Assembly: GCA_040285825.1 (NCBI GenBank)
Contig: JAUPSS010000008.1
Location: 558,001-622,000, forward strand
Direction: 5' to 3'
Length of the DNA: 64,000 nt
Origin: Eukaryota sp. TZLM1-RC
Lineage: Eukaryota; Metamonada: BaSk clade
Position numbers and translations under genes: made by a program. The notes under the pieces were generated by a model that was given only the letters and a program-made list of their open reading frames with translations, was not told where the DNA came from and ran no database searches. The stretch's first letter is position 1; each line of letters starts with the position of its first letter. Of the stretch, positions 19,961-29,352 are shown in pieces.

Positions 19961-20345
19961 TTTTATTTTGTTAAGTGTGTAAGTTGTACCTGATCTTCAC
20001 TTCAGAAGTAAACTAAATCCACCAGATGCTCTCAAAATCTAGGTTTATTTTGTTTAGTGTTAAAGTTGAATATTAAAATTGGATCCAATATCAAAATTTG
20101 GTCGAATATCAATAGCAGAGTTTTTTATCAAACATAATCCGTTGACCTCACACTCACTGGAATCTGAAAATAAGATCATTGTTTTACAATTTATTTTCCA
20201 CAAAAACCAAAAAAAATTTGAACAGTACTTTATCAACTATGGAAAATATAGCCAAAAGTGAAAACAATATAAACAAAGCAGTAAAACTACAACGCTTAAT
20301 AAGATAGTGTACAAAAGTATAGATTAATGAAAATAACTAAATTAA
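19961..20345. other. Intergenic stretch, nothing recognised
   Basis: AT-rich. A 60-codon plus frame at 20079-20261 starts at a TTG and has no family look. No repeat match noted. Confidence 0.4.
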
Positions 20346-20349
20346 TAAT

Positions 20350-20718
20350 CTATTTAGAGAGTTTAAACGTAGGAATGCTGAGAGGCTCTTGACCGAGAAC
20401 ATCCCTTTTTAAAGGAACATCTGGTATTTCAGGCAAAACAAGGTCCTTCAAGACTTCAATCTCTGGTGTAATGATGTCCACTGGAGGCAAAGGTATGACA
20501 TAATCACCGTTGGATTGAGGAACAGGCTCCGGACATGAAACAGGTGAAGAATGGTCATGGTGAGGGTTAGTTAGTGCGGAAGAGGCGTGTATTGCGTTTC
20601 GAACAGCTGTATCATCTTCATTCATTGCAACAGCTAGTTGGGAAGTCCATAGTGATGTAAGGGAAAAGTCATGTGTATCAAAACAAGCAGTGTGGGGGCT
20701 AAGACGATCGACACCCAT
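20350..20718 (-). CDS. Unknown 122-residue protein, proline-rich and acidic
   Basis: No family recognised. The N-terminal half is mixed (DTHDFSLTSLWTSQLAVAMN); the C-terminal half is rich in P, D, E and V (YVIPLPPVDIITPEIEVLKD, LVLPEIPDVPLKRD) and probably disordered or a binding tail. No membrane helix and no signal peptide. The ATG at 20718 is supported by the conserved 5' block that ends directly at it, the same block seen before the SPFH and HDDC2 genes, so I treat it as a real host gene. LINE-A and Fanzor copy Fz-B lie upstream on the same strand. Confidence 0.6.
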   Translation of the reverse strand: MGVDRLSPHTACFDTHDFSLTSLWTSQLAVAMNEDDTAVRNAIHASSALTNPHHDHSSPVSCPEPVPQSNGDYVIPLPPVDIITPEIEVLKDLVLPEIPDVPLKRDVLGQEPLSIPTFKLSK

Positions 20719-20815
20719 TCTTATAGATATTGTCTATTACAATGAAATAAGTGTCCTTTTTACACCAACGCAGAGGGACTGAGTTTTTAAGTGGAAGACT
20801 TTCACCCTCAAAGTT
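20719..20815 (-). promoter_or_regulatory. Conserved 5' block joined to a Fanzor 3' tail
   Basis: Minus strand: TCTTCCACTTAAAAACTCAG, TCCCTCTGCGTTGGTG, then TAAAAAGGACACTTATTTCA and TTGTAATAGACAATATC up to the ATG. It aligns over about 90 bases with 33125-33208. At the latter locus the first half is the Fanzor C-terminal coding end (stop TAA inside GCGTAAAAAGG). So this is the detached 3' end of Fz-B followed by the shared block; LINE insertions separate it from the body of Fz-B. Confidence 0.65.
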
Positions 20816-20849
20816 TAACCATTATATTTATTAAATTGGAACAATCAAA

Positions 20850-21450
20850 TACACAACTAAAGCTCCACAACCTCAAAACCTGCATCTCCCACATCGAAAC
20901 AGTTAATTACTACAGATTCAGAAAATTTCCCAAAAGAAGAAAGTGAGTCAGAAATTAGTTTCACTACTCCCTTGTAAATGAAAATACAATCCTGTTTTGC
21001 CAGTAAACTCGATGGAAAATTCTGTCAGTCCTTTCCTTTAAAACTTCATTATAATCCTCGAGGAAAGCCATAGCAGCCTTACCTAAAGAACCAAGCAAAG
21101 AAAAAACAAAGGGACATAAATTATACTAGGTATGACAATTTTCATTGACAGAAGAAATAGGTTTCGCGTATTGAGCAATTTTGTAATGTTATTCAAAAAG
21201 AAGAGGGATATTGACATAAGAATTAATGAATGTTCATTAAAAGAATTACAAGGGTCAACAGACATGGCATTTAAAATGGTGAAACTTCCATTTAAGCCAG
21301 GAACAAACATCTCACCCCCTGTCAGAATCAACAAAGCTCTATTAAAGCGTGTACTGTCAATATTGGGGTTTTCACGAATTTGACAAAGATTTGGTCCCTG
21401 ACATTATTACGTACTTTACATCTAAATGTAATAAAATGTTTACAGTTAAG
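20850..21450 (-). mobile_element. LINE-A 3' end fragment
   Basis: Minus-strand copy of the same subtype as 61.4-62.07 kb, including the end GKFSESVVINCFDVGDAG. Frames are broken by indels. It appears inserted, with the LINE-B tip next to it, into the 3' part of Fz-B. Confidence 0.7.
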
Positions 21451-21454
21451 ATGA

Positions 21455-21535
21455 TCAAAATCAAGATTTTGTAGAGGAAATCTTGGTTTAATGATAGTCG
21501 TCCCATTAGTTATGATTTAATTTAATCAAGTGTGC
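21455..21535 (+). mobile_element. LINE-B 3' tip
   Basis: Only the last ~15 codons (QDFVEEILV-like) and the 3' UTR (CGTCCCATTAGTTATGATTT) of LINE-B remain, a very short 5'-truncated insertion abutting Fz-B. Confidence 0.65.
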
Positions 21536-21539
21536 AAAT

Positions 21540-22822
21540 TCAATAAATTAATAAGATAGTTAAGATGATGAGTAAACAAAAATTTTCTCCTTGATACCCG
21601 TTTTTTTAAACCTTCATCTACCTTGCCTCTATCCAAGTATACTGGTCTATCTTCACCATTTACACGTGCTTCTATCACGGTCGACATATTTAGCGAAGCT
21701 TTTCGATCCCTATTGCACAAACTTTCGCATTATGTACACATGGTAAGCCCGTGACGAATAGACACCTCATGCCTCTTCCATGGCCTTGAATTTCTCGACC
21801 ATCGGAATGTTTCAACTGTTTTCTCCGCTTTCTTACAATTGACACAGCAACAATAACTGGTTCGAAACTCATCAATTAAAAGATCTGATAACCAGCCTTT
21901 TTAAATATAATTCTTAAATCTTTGGTTTTTTTAGGTTCTTTGAATTTCATGTGTTGTCGTTGTTCCCAGTCGCCAATTCCAATAACTACTTGACCTGGAT
22001 CACCAATTACTGATTTGAATCTCTTCATCATCTTCGCCTCAGATCTTGTGCGATCGATCTCAGCCCACCATCTTAGTTTCCTAAATATTTTTTGATAATA
22101 GACTTCACCAACAATACTATTCACAAAATTCTTTTGTTTGATATACTCCATATATCTATCAAACCTGCAGCTTTTGGAATTGAATTAGGATAAAGTTGCT
22201 TCCCAATTTGTTTCAGAATTAGTCGTGTGATCATTATTTCTCAAATTTAATGAGTAATCAATTTCGTGGGGAATATTAATTTCTTGAGGTACTTCACCTC
22301 TTAATAAACTAATTGTTCTTTCAGTCATTTGATTAATTATACTGCTGTTTAAATCCATCCTTTGTTGCTGCTCTTCAGATGGTTCATAATTGGATAGATC
22401 AATCACTCTACCAGTAGATTCACTTAATGTGATAAGAGTGTCATTCCGTATGCTGTCTCTTATTCTTTTGAATTTGGAACTTTTCGACTCAAATCTTTGT
22501 TGATTTTGAGTGTACATAAAATAAACATATTTATCTCTCTCAGGTTTTTTGAATGAGTCATTCCAGTAGCTAAATTGGCAGAAAAATAGAGTAGATCAGA
22601 TTTTCCTGGATCAGCAGCAGCAAGGGTCATATCTTGAAATTCAGAAGGATTAATGGTGCGGTCATCAATCCATTTTTCTTTTTCCTTCAATTCTTTTGCA
22701 GTTACCTTGTATTGTTTCAAGTTCATTCTGGATTGAATGAATGATACTGCTATTCCTTCAGTCTCGATGCTAGACATGATGTACTTTTTTGTCTTAACTG
22801 ATACAATATTTGAAATAATCAA
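21540..22822 (-). pseudogene. Fanzor (TnpB-like RNA-guided nuclease) copy Fz-B, 5'-truncated
   Basis: Minus-strand order: SSIETEGIAVSFIQSRM, RuvC-I ADPGKSDLLYFSANLATG (about 22610), MYTQNQQRFESKSSKFKRIR (about 22517), the region with YYQKIFRKLRWW and RTRSEAKMMKRFK, GIGDWEQRQ (about 21975), DEFRTSYCCCVNC (about 21865), then GLTMCT-stop-CESL and NRDRKASLNM (RuvC-III RD). The N-terminal third is absent. Frames break at a run of six A (22545-22550, T on the plus strand), near 22.17 kb and near 21.88 kb, and there is an in-frame TAA at 21730-21732 inside the zinc finger. About 90 percent alike to Fz-C by eye. A detached 3' tail lies at 20760-20815. Confidence 0.85.
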
Positions 22823-23318
22823 TTGAGTAATATTTTAAACGGCTTTAACCTAACCTCTTATACAGAGTAACCCTCAGCAGCCGAAGTAGAAAACAATTTT
22901 TACCTCCTTTGGTGAAGCATAAATTCTACATTTTGATTATCTACCGAAACAAAACCAGATTTATCAAAATAAATGAAGTGCCTCAATTTCCCATCACCGT
23001 TATCCACCTTTTCAAAAAAAGGCGATTAATTGAGACAGAGGACAATAACAAACCAAATAAATTAAAATAAATTTAGCACATGTATGAATTGAATTTTATC
23101 GAACTACAAATTTAATTGAACGAATTTATATTTTTACCCGAGTCAACTGTCCATGTTTTAATTCGGACTAAACAAATCCAGAAACAGCCATTTTTGTGCA
23201 AGAATGAAATAAACTGATGAAGTTCAAAAAAACCTACATACATATATGAGCTTGAAAGCATGTGGCCAATTGATACAAAACTACAATTCCATTGCATAAA
23301 ACAATATCAACAATAATA
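22823..23318. other. Intergenic stretch, nothing recognised
   Basis: AT-rich; the 61-codon minus frame at 23112-23297 has a hydrophobic, Cys-containing composition but no family look. The 5' boundary of Fz-B is not marked by a visible repeat. Confidence 0.35.
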
Positions 23319-24053
23319 CTATACATCTTCTGGTGTTGGGCACACTGATTGTTGACTTATTTCTTCCATTTCAACCTCCTTTGCTGTACTTACCAGAGAT
23401 TGTCTCACGTATCTAGTAAAAAAAGCACAAATAATGAAAAATACAATAGTGCCTAAAATTATAAAAATCAAAGGTAGATTTGACTCGTTCGGATTCAACA
23501 GTGCACCTGAATTATTCCCAATCAACACCCAAGAAGAAATGGATGGAATGGAGCCAACAAATGTTGAGACAATGAAAGTCAAACTTTTCAAAGGAGTGAT
23601 TGAAAGGCAAACATTCAGAACATTCCATGGGAACACTGCAACTAATCGTAGCAGAAATGCCAAAAGGAATCCCCTACTAGTGAATGCGAAATTTAGTGTC
23701 TTCAATCTATCAGATTTCTCAATCGCTTTGCCTGCTCGAGGCCTTATAAGAATTCGACCCAAAAGGAAATTCATAAATGCTCCTATAGTATATCCAACGC
23801 ACGAAAACAATAAACCAAGGACAAAATTATAGACAAATCCAAAGGTCAAATACCAAGGTAAACTTGGAAGGAACAGTGAAACTCCTGCAATATGTGTGGC
23901 TATCAAGAACAACGCCCCTCTTATGCGGTACTTTTCGGCTACTCCTCCTAAGATTTCAACAAGATCATTCAATGGAATATGGCTGAGTAGCAGAGCAATG
24001 AGACCAACAACAATTATGACGGATAAGAGTTGAAGGAGTCGAATAATGTTCAT
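23319..24053 (-). CDS. VTT-domain (TVP38/TMEM64, SNARE-associated) membrane protein
   Basis: 244 residues with an N-terminal helix (5-25), then the VTT core: ALFLIATHIAGVSLFLPSLP, LTFGFVYNFVLGLLFSCVGY, IGAFMNFLLGR (about 92-102), a reentrant FLLAFLLRLVAVFPWNVLN block, GSIPSISSWVLIG and a last helix (about 195-217), ending in an acidic cytosolic tail. The glycine-rich GYTIGAFMNFLLGR and the R-x-x-x-x-P-W-N block are hallmarks of the DedA/VTT superfamily; yeast Tvp38 and human TMEM64/TMEM41 are relatives with lipid-scramblase-type activity. First in-frame ATG at 24053. Neighbours are Fz-B and LINE-B, so context says nothing about function. Confidence 0.85.
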   Translation of the reverse strand: MNIIRLLQLLSVIIVVGLIALLLSHIPLNDLVEILGGVAEKYRIRGALFLIATHIAGVSLFLPSLPWYLTFGFVYNFVLGLLFSCVGYTIGAFMNFLLGRILIRPRAGKAIEKSDRLKTLNFAFTSRGFLLAFLLRLVAVFPWNVLNVCLSITPLKSLTFIVSTFVGSIPSISSWVLIGNNSGALLNPNESNLPLIFIILGTIVFFIICAFFTRYVRQSLVSTAKEVEMEEISQQSVCPTPEDV

Positions 24054-24239
24054 ATAGTTTTATTCAAAAGTACTAACTTTAGTTTTTCTGCAATAAAACA
24101 GAAGAGTTAGTAAACAGATGCGAAGTTTTGGTAAATCATTAAATCTATTTTTGGACATAAACAAATTGAATAATTTTTAACAATTCAATATTAGTTGATC
24201 ACTATTAATGCTATTGTGAAAAAAGCAACTGTATGTTTT

Positions 24240-25870
24240 AAAGAATTATTTACCAAAATTGGCATCCGACTTAACTTACTCAAATGTTTTGTTATCGAAT
24301 TCTGCAGTTTCTACAATAGTTGATGGTATTGAAATTTAAGTTAAATTACATTCAATTGATGCTATCCGTCATTTGGGTTCTTTTTTAGGAAATAATGAAG
24401 AAATTACCAAAGAATTGTTTCAAAAGTTGAACTCAATTTCCGATAAAATTGACCGAATGATGACTTTGGATATACAGAAACATATCAAATTTATCATTAT
24501 AAAACTGTGTTTTAGTTCCAACTTCAATCATATATTTCGATCTACAAATCCTCTCGTCACTAGGCCTTTGGCTCAAAAGTTTAATGAGTTGAGTGCAAAA
24601 GTTTTGTCACAATTACTATGATGTAAAATGTTCCAAATTCCAGACCATGCTTATCTTAGTCCATATTATGGCGGTTTAGGTTGGACGAAGGCTTCTATTC
24701 TCACTTCGTGTGCTTTTATTGGTGGATGCAGAAATAGAGTCTCTGAGTTTTCTGAAAGAATTGCCGATTGGGAAGATTTATTAATGACAAAGCAAAGTTC
24801 CACTGTTTTTGCATTAAATGAAGAAATTTCAAAAATTGATGTAGAAAAATGGAGTCGATGTTTTCCCCAATCATTCACTGGCAATATTTCAGAAAAGAAT
24901 CTTTTAAATTTAAAATACACTCTTCGAACATTACAGAAACGATTGACTGGAATGTATGAAAATGATCTTTATAATAATATATGCAGCTCGGCTGTTTTAA
25001 ATCAAGATCTTCACTCATTGTTATTGGAAAAGGGTGTTTGTGAAACCAAGTCATCAGATTCTTCACTTTTTGTAACCATTGTATCACGAAGATTTGAATT
25101 GCGTGCCACTAATGAAACATTTGTAACAAAAATGAGATCATATTTGAATGTCCCCATTAATCAATTATTATCAAAAGAAAAATGTATTTGTTCGAATTCA
25201 CCTCAACTCACTTTGCGCCATGTTCTGAATTGTTCTAAATTGATAACTTATCGTTCTTCATTACATGATGCTGTTAGACAGACTGTTTTCAATATGGCAC
25301 AAACTGCAAGGATATCGTGTATCAAAGAGCCCCTGCTGAAGGAAACACTTTCTCTGAATAATTTTGGATCTGATGATAGAGGTGATGTATACTGTGATTG
25401 GATTGATAATTCTGAAGCTATTGTTGACTTTGTCCCATGTAATGTTGCAAATGATACTTTGGTTCACAGAAGAAAACTTAATCCTGTGGCTGCTCTGGAT
25501 TTTAAAGCAAAAGAGAAACATAGAAAATATGATAAAGATATTGAGGAGGCTAATGTCAATAGAAATACACAGCTGGTTTTTATTGCTTTCCCATTTTCGA
25601 TAAACGGAAGACTATCAGTAGAAGCAGAAACTTTTTTGAATGATTTCCAAAAAATGGTTCAAGGAAAAACAACGAAAAGACTTGATATTTTTTTATGGCG
25701 TTCTCGGATTCAATTTGTCATTATTAATAAATTACCTCGGTTTTTCAATCGGATAAGAGAAGCTTTAGCTAGACAGCAAGCAGATCAAGATTATGTAGAG
25801 GAAATCTTGGTTCAATGATTTTCGTCCCATTAGTTATGAGTTTATTTTCTTAAGTGTGCAAGTTCAATAA
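24240..25870 (+). mobile_element. Longest LINE-B copy, 5'-truncated
   Basis: Upstream frames give HLGSFLGNNEEITKELFQ, the post-catalytic thumb of a reverse transcriptase. The 396-codon frame at 24628-25818 then gives YYGGLGWTKASILTSCAFIG, a helical region, the finger KCICSNSPQLTLRHVLNC, DVYCDWIDNSEAIVDFVP, DFKAKEKHRKYDKD, FLNDFQKMVQ and the end EEILVQ-stop. A stop (TGA at about 24620) and a frameshift separate the two parts. The 3' UTR has TTCGTCCCATTAGTTATGAG. This layout (thumb, GGLG, C-x-C...H...C finger, C-terminal domain) is typical of non-LTR retrotransposons whose nuclease follows the reverse transcriptase. The catalytic YxDD core is not in the window. Confidence 0.8.
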
Positions 25871-25991
25871 ATATTTATTAATGCTAGTGATTAAATTAGT
25901 TCCACTATTATAATCAATACCTAACCCTGGCTGGGTAAAGTTCAAAAAAGTGGCAACTTTGATAAAAAAGTTTGATCCTCCTTGTTTGTTA

Positions 25992-26504
25992 ATGGCACAA
26001 TGTGAATCTCATCCAATTAGTCATAATCGACGCTTCTTTCTTGAGCTATCTAAGGGAACAGTTGCGTCTTTGATTGCTTCAGTTGTGGACTATCTTGTCT
26101 ACTTGCTCATCTACTTTGTTTTTGATGCAGTCAGGTGGGCTGCTATCATCGGTTTCATTTGTGGTGCTCTTGTTCACTTCTGTCTTTGTTTTCGGTTTGT
26201 TTTTCAAGAAGATACTGAAACAACTGTTATTTCCAAATTGCTTTTATACACCAGTGTATCTTTTAGCACATTGGTCATTCATTCAAATTTGGTCGTGTTC
26301 TACGTGGCATTAGTTGGACCGTTTGTTGCTTGGCCTCTTTGCCGTAGCTTTCTATTCCTTACGTTTACATTTCCTCTATACAAATATGTTGTATTTGGGC
26401 GTTTTGGCTTGTTTCTAGAAGGTTTCGTTGTTTCTTGTTTCACAAGATCTTCAAAAAGTAAGCCTCCAGGTGATGATCACAGTCACTTTCCAGCTGATTT
26501 GTAA
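25992..26504 (+). CDS. GtrA-like four-helix membrane protein
   Basis: 170 residues from the ATG at 25992 (the open frame starts 14 codons earlier at a GTG). Four membrane helices at about 20-40, 45-70, 80-105 and 112-132. Helices 1 and 2 read SKGTVASLIASVVDYLVYLL and CGALVHFCLCFRFVFQ, the GtrA/DPMS pattern of a helix with an Asp followed by one ending in N/H-F-x-x-x-x-FVF. Relatives flip or position polyprenyl-linked sugars, or assist in glycan assembly; the substrate here is unknown. It follows the LINE-B 3' end by about 120 bp. Confidence 0.6.
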   Translation: MAQCESHPISHNRRFFLELSKGTVASLIASVVDYLVYLLIYFVFDAVRWAAIIGFICGALVHFCLCFRFVFQEDTETTVISKLLLYTSVSFSTLVIHSNLVVFYVALVGPFVAWPLCRSFLFLTFTFPLYKYVVFGRFGLFLEGFVVSCFTRSSKSKPPGDDHSHFPADL

Positions 26505-26865
26505 AAATAGACATTCTATAGTGCAGTTTAAATCTATGTATTCACTTATTTTTGTATACTTTTCGATGTTTGTCAATTTGTTTTTAAATAGTTTTATCTT
26601 TGATTTATTTCAAACAAGTTCAATTGTGAAACTGAAAGTTAAAGTGTCAGTATATGGTTCTCATTACTGTAGATTAATGGCATCCAAAAAGCGAAAAACA
26701 TATATAGGAAAAGACATTCCAGAAAAAGGAAAGTTTGGTTGAATTGCAAAATCAACTTATAAACGATAACGCAGCTTTTTCAGTCATTTGTCCCTTTCAT
26801 CTCAGATATAAAGCTGGCAGTGGGCTCTCACAAGGTACTGTTGATGGCTTGTCGTGGCCGAGATC
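26505..26865. other. Intergenic stretch, no supported gene
   Basis: Contains a short frame near 26680-26740 (MASKKRKTYIGKDIPEKGKF), a basic stretch that could be the tail of a dead gene. Nothing else seen. Confidence 0.35.
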
Positions 26866-27070
26866 GATTTGCTAAACGGAATGCTGGTTTTACTTATTTC
26901 TTCTTGGTTTTTTTGGAAGCGTTGGATATCGGGTGTGAAGTTTCTTGAAAATTTCATATGTTTGATAAAAGAAGACATACACAGGAAAGAAGTAGGTGAT
27001 TGAGCAACAATAATGAAGAAGACAAAACAGCATTGTGAATTTTCAATCCTACAGTAGTTGATTGCAAGCA
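26866..27070 (+). mobile_element. LINE-A fragment, heavily decayed
   Basis: One frame contains SGVKFLENFICLIKED, matching the GIKFLEGF-LIKER module of the LINE-A 3' domain (compare 63.05-63.1 kb). Surrounding codons are degenerate. Confidence 0.5.
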
Positions 27071-27189
27071 CTTTTTGTTCATTTACATCTTTTTATGGTC
27101 ATTTTAACAACATGAATACAAACATCGCAATATATTTAGAAAACTTAAAATACATCAGGTTAACATTAAGACTGATTCAGAAGCAATCT

Positions 27190-27690
27190 TATATACAATA
27201 TAGAATGGACTAGAAACAAAATAGGGTGACTGCAAAAGAATATATATTGATAACTCTGATATTAATCCTTCTGTCAAAAAATTGCCCTTGCTGCTACTAC
27301 TTCAGGTAAGTCTTAATTATTCAATTCTTCTGCAGATTTACATACTGGATTAATTCATTCAATGAAACTTTAAAGGGATAAATGAGTTCATTTCAGGTAC
27401 CATCAAAATCAACAAAGTTTTCATTATAAAAGTACCAATTGTAAAAAAATAAGGAATAGTGTTCGGAAGACACACATTTCACAGTAACTAGGTCTACTGG
27501 AAGGGTAATTGATCCATCAACTATGAATTACCCCAAGCACAACAACAAAGGATGGATTTAAACAGCAGTGTAATTGATCAAATGACTTAGAGAACGATTA
27601 GTTTATTAAGAGGAAACGTACCTCAAAGAATTAATCCTTGCTCTTTAAAATTGGAAAACAACCTTCCACATCCGTATTGAATTGTTATAG
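27190..27690 (+). pseudogene. Fanzor copy Fz-D, internally deleted remnant
   Basis: DNA matches Fz-C at 31970-32450: the VTAKE region, a decayed RuvC-I region, and then the stretch after it (near-exact GGATGGATTTAAACAGCAGT). It then jumps to the bases just before the shared 5' block (CCTTCCAC at about 27664, as at 33130). About 700 bases of the Fz-C equivalent, including GDW, zinc finger and RuvC-III, are deleted. The copy is followed by part of the promoter block and the start of an HDDC2-like gene (ATGAGTGCT). Confidence 0.75.
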
Positions 27691-27715
27691 ACAATATCTT
27701 TAACATGAGTGCTAT
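27682..27715 (+). promoter_or_regulatory. Partial conserved 5' block plus duplicated HDDC2 start
   Basis: ATTGTTATAGACAATATCTT and TAACATGAGTGCT are identical to the sequence at the HDDC2 start (33187-33217), but the frame then stops after a few codons. This shows that Fz-D and Fz-C share their downstream flank as well as the element. Confidence 0.7.
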
Positions 27716-28524
27716 AATATATTGACAAGTGCAAAATTTGATAAATAAGCTCATTATTTTCACTACATGTCAGACACACCCCCTGGTCCAAATAAAATTC
27801 AGAATTATATGGATTCGCTGCTGAGTGAAACCATCCAGGAGCAAGCTTGCATTGAGCCCTACTGGGAGCTCATTTCCAGCCCTCCTGAGATTCCACCTTC
27901 ACAGGTGAGTTCTTGTTCAACCAAATGTAACAAGGGAACTTTTTCTCATGAAGACTCTCCTTCCCATTTGGTTGAAAATAGACTACTTGGTCAGATTGTC
28001 TCTTCCTCTTTTTTAATTGAGAAGGGTCGATGTGTCCAAGTAGTCCATCATGAAGTTTTTAAAAATTGTTTTTTAATTAATTATTCCACATTTTTGATTA
28101 ATAAACATTTTTTAAATCCTTCAAGAAAACACACTATCTATGAATTTGCTGGTCGTGTCTGGGGCACGAACCTGGAAGCTGTTTGTGTTTCACACATCAG
28201 TCTTTCCACCCACAGCCTCTTTATAGAAAAGAGCAAGTCATTTTGTGTTTATTTTGGAAAGATTGATGATCCATCTGATAAAATCTTTTTTAATTTTTTT
28301 ATTAAAAATTATATAAATTTAATTCCTTTTTATAATAACAATATATATTTTAAAAAAATTAATTTATCAGGTGGAGGGCAACAAAGTGATGATTTCAAAG
28401 ACAGGTGGTTAGATGATGAACAAATCACTGATTCGATCAACAACTTTATCAATCAGTCATCAACTCCACTGTCACATCACAAAATACTTGTTTGGTCCAT
28501 CGCATCAGCCCTATTGTTTTTTAG

Positions 28525-28663
28525 TGTTGTTGTCGAACTTAAATTGATTTAGTAGGTATCTTTGTATTTTGACTGATGACGTGATACTCGTTTATGAATC
28601 AGTTTTATTAATAAACTTAGATTTCTCTCTCTCCTTCGTGTGTTCATCTGCCTAACGGCATCA
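28525..28663 (+). repeat. 5' LTR of a small retroelement
   Basis: 139 bp, begins TGTTGTTGTCGAAC and ends ACGGCATCA (TG...CA). It is a direct repeat of 29214-29352 with a single visible substitution (GATTTAG versus GAATTAG). Flanked on the left by TTAG. Confidence 0.9.
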
Positions 28664-28689
28664 ATAATTATTGGCCCTTCTTATTTCAG

Positions 28690-29172
28690 ATGACTGTTCC
28701 CTCTGTTAACCTGACGTCTCTTTCTTCCATGAAAGTTGAAAGTGTTCTTCTGTTCCTATAGGAGTGAAAGATTTATTCTTCGGTGACTCCTAAGAAAGAG
28801 CTTGTTCCAGCAAGACTCTTGGTCGATTCTTTTCTGTTAGAGTCCCTATCTCTCCAGAAATGCGACGTCTCATCCAGTGACGATGTTCTTCTCAGACATC
28901 TACAATCTGTCGTATCGTTCGTCACGTACGAAGATTTTAGTCTGGCTATGTCAGAACTGAAGCTTGATGTCCGTATTGGTGACGTCCGAGAACGCATGTC
29001 CTGTTACCTGCGACGTTTCCTCCAGGTAAAGAGTAGGGCTTCCGGACTGAAGTTGCCAGACATAGCTTTTCTGAACCGATTTGCCAGAGGAATTCTTCCC
29101 GTAGGTCTCCAACGTTCTCATACCAACGATGCACCGGAGTATTTAACAAACCCCATATCTTCCCTCTATTGA
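28690..29172 (+). pseudogene. gag-like reading frame of the small LTR element
   Basis: ATG at 28690 opens a 23-codon frame (MTVPSVNLTSLSSMKVESV) that stops. After a shift, a 129-codon frame (28783-29172) gives SPxxELVPARLLVDSF-like and VRERMSCYLRRFLQVKSR helices, ending in RFARGILPVGLQ. The spacing of an aromatic R-x-x-F helix and a F-x-x-G-L/I-x-P end resembles retroelement capsid (Gag). Codon choice is more GC-rich than in the flanks. Confidence 0.55.
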
Positions 29173-29213
29173 GCCAGTACTGTATTTGTCCTCAGAAAAA
29201 TGGGAAAAAGTAG

Positions 29214-29352
29214 TGTTGTTGTCGAACTTAAATTGAATTAGTAGGTATCTTTGTATTTTGACTGATGACGTGATACTCGTTTATGAATCAGTTTTATTAA
29301 TAAACTTAGATTTCTCTCTCTCCTTCGTGTGTTCATCTGCCTAACGGCATCA
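29214..29352 (+). repeat. 3' LTR of the small retroelement
   Basis: Direct repeat of 28525-28663, followed by the target duplication TTAG. Confidence 0.9.

Larger units (their letters stand above)
28525..29352 (+). mobile_element. Short LTR retroelement with gag-like remnant (TR-GAG/TRIM type)
   Basis: 828 bp in total: two 139-bp LTRs, an internal gag-like region, a purine-rich tract (AAAAATGGGAAAAAG, about 29196-29210) just before the 3' LTR, and a 4-bp target duplication TTAG on each side. No protease, reverse transcriptase or integrase, so it must have moved in trans. Removing it restores a continuous frame in the host ORF. A solo LTR of the same family lies at 52641-52777. Confidence 0.88.

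Noticed and set aside
27300-27332. GTAAGT...TGCAG in Fz-D resembling a mini-intron
   Set aside because: It aligns base by base with exon-like Fz-C sequence at 32098-32130 with substitutions, so it is decayed coding DNA.
27905-28370. GTGAGT...CAG pair that could be a 466-nt intron in the protease frame
   Set aside because: The candidate intron is open, coding-like and in frame, and splicing it (466 is not a multiple of three) would shift out of the protease frame and stop within a few codons.
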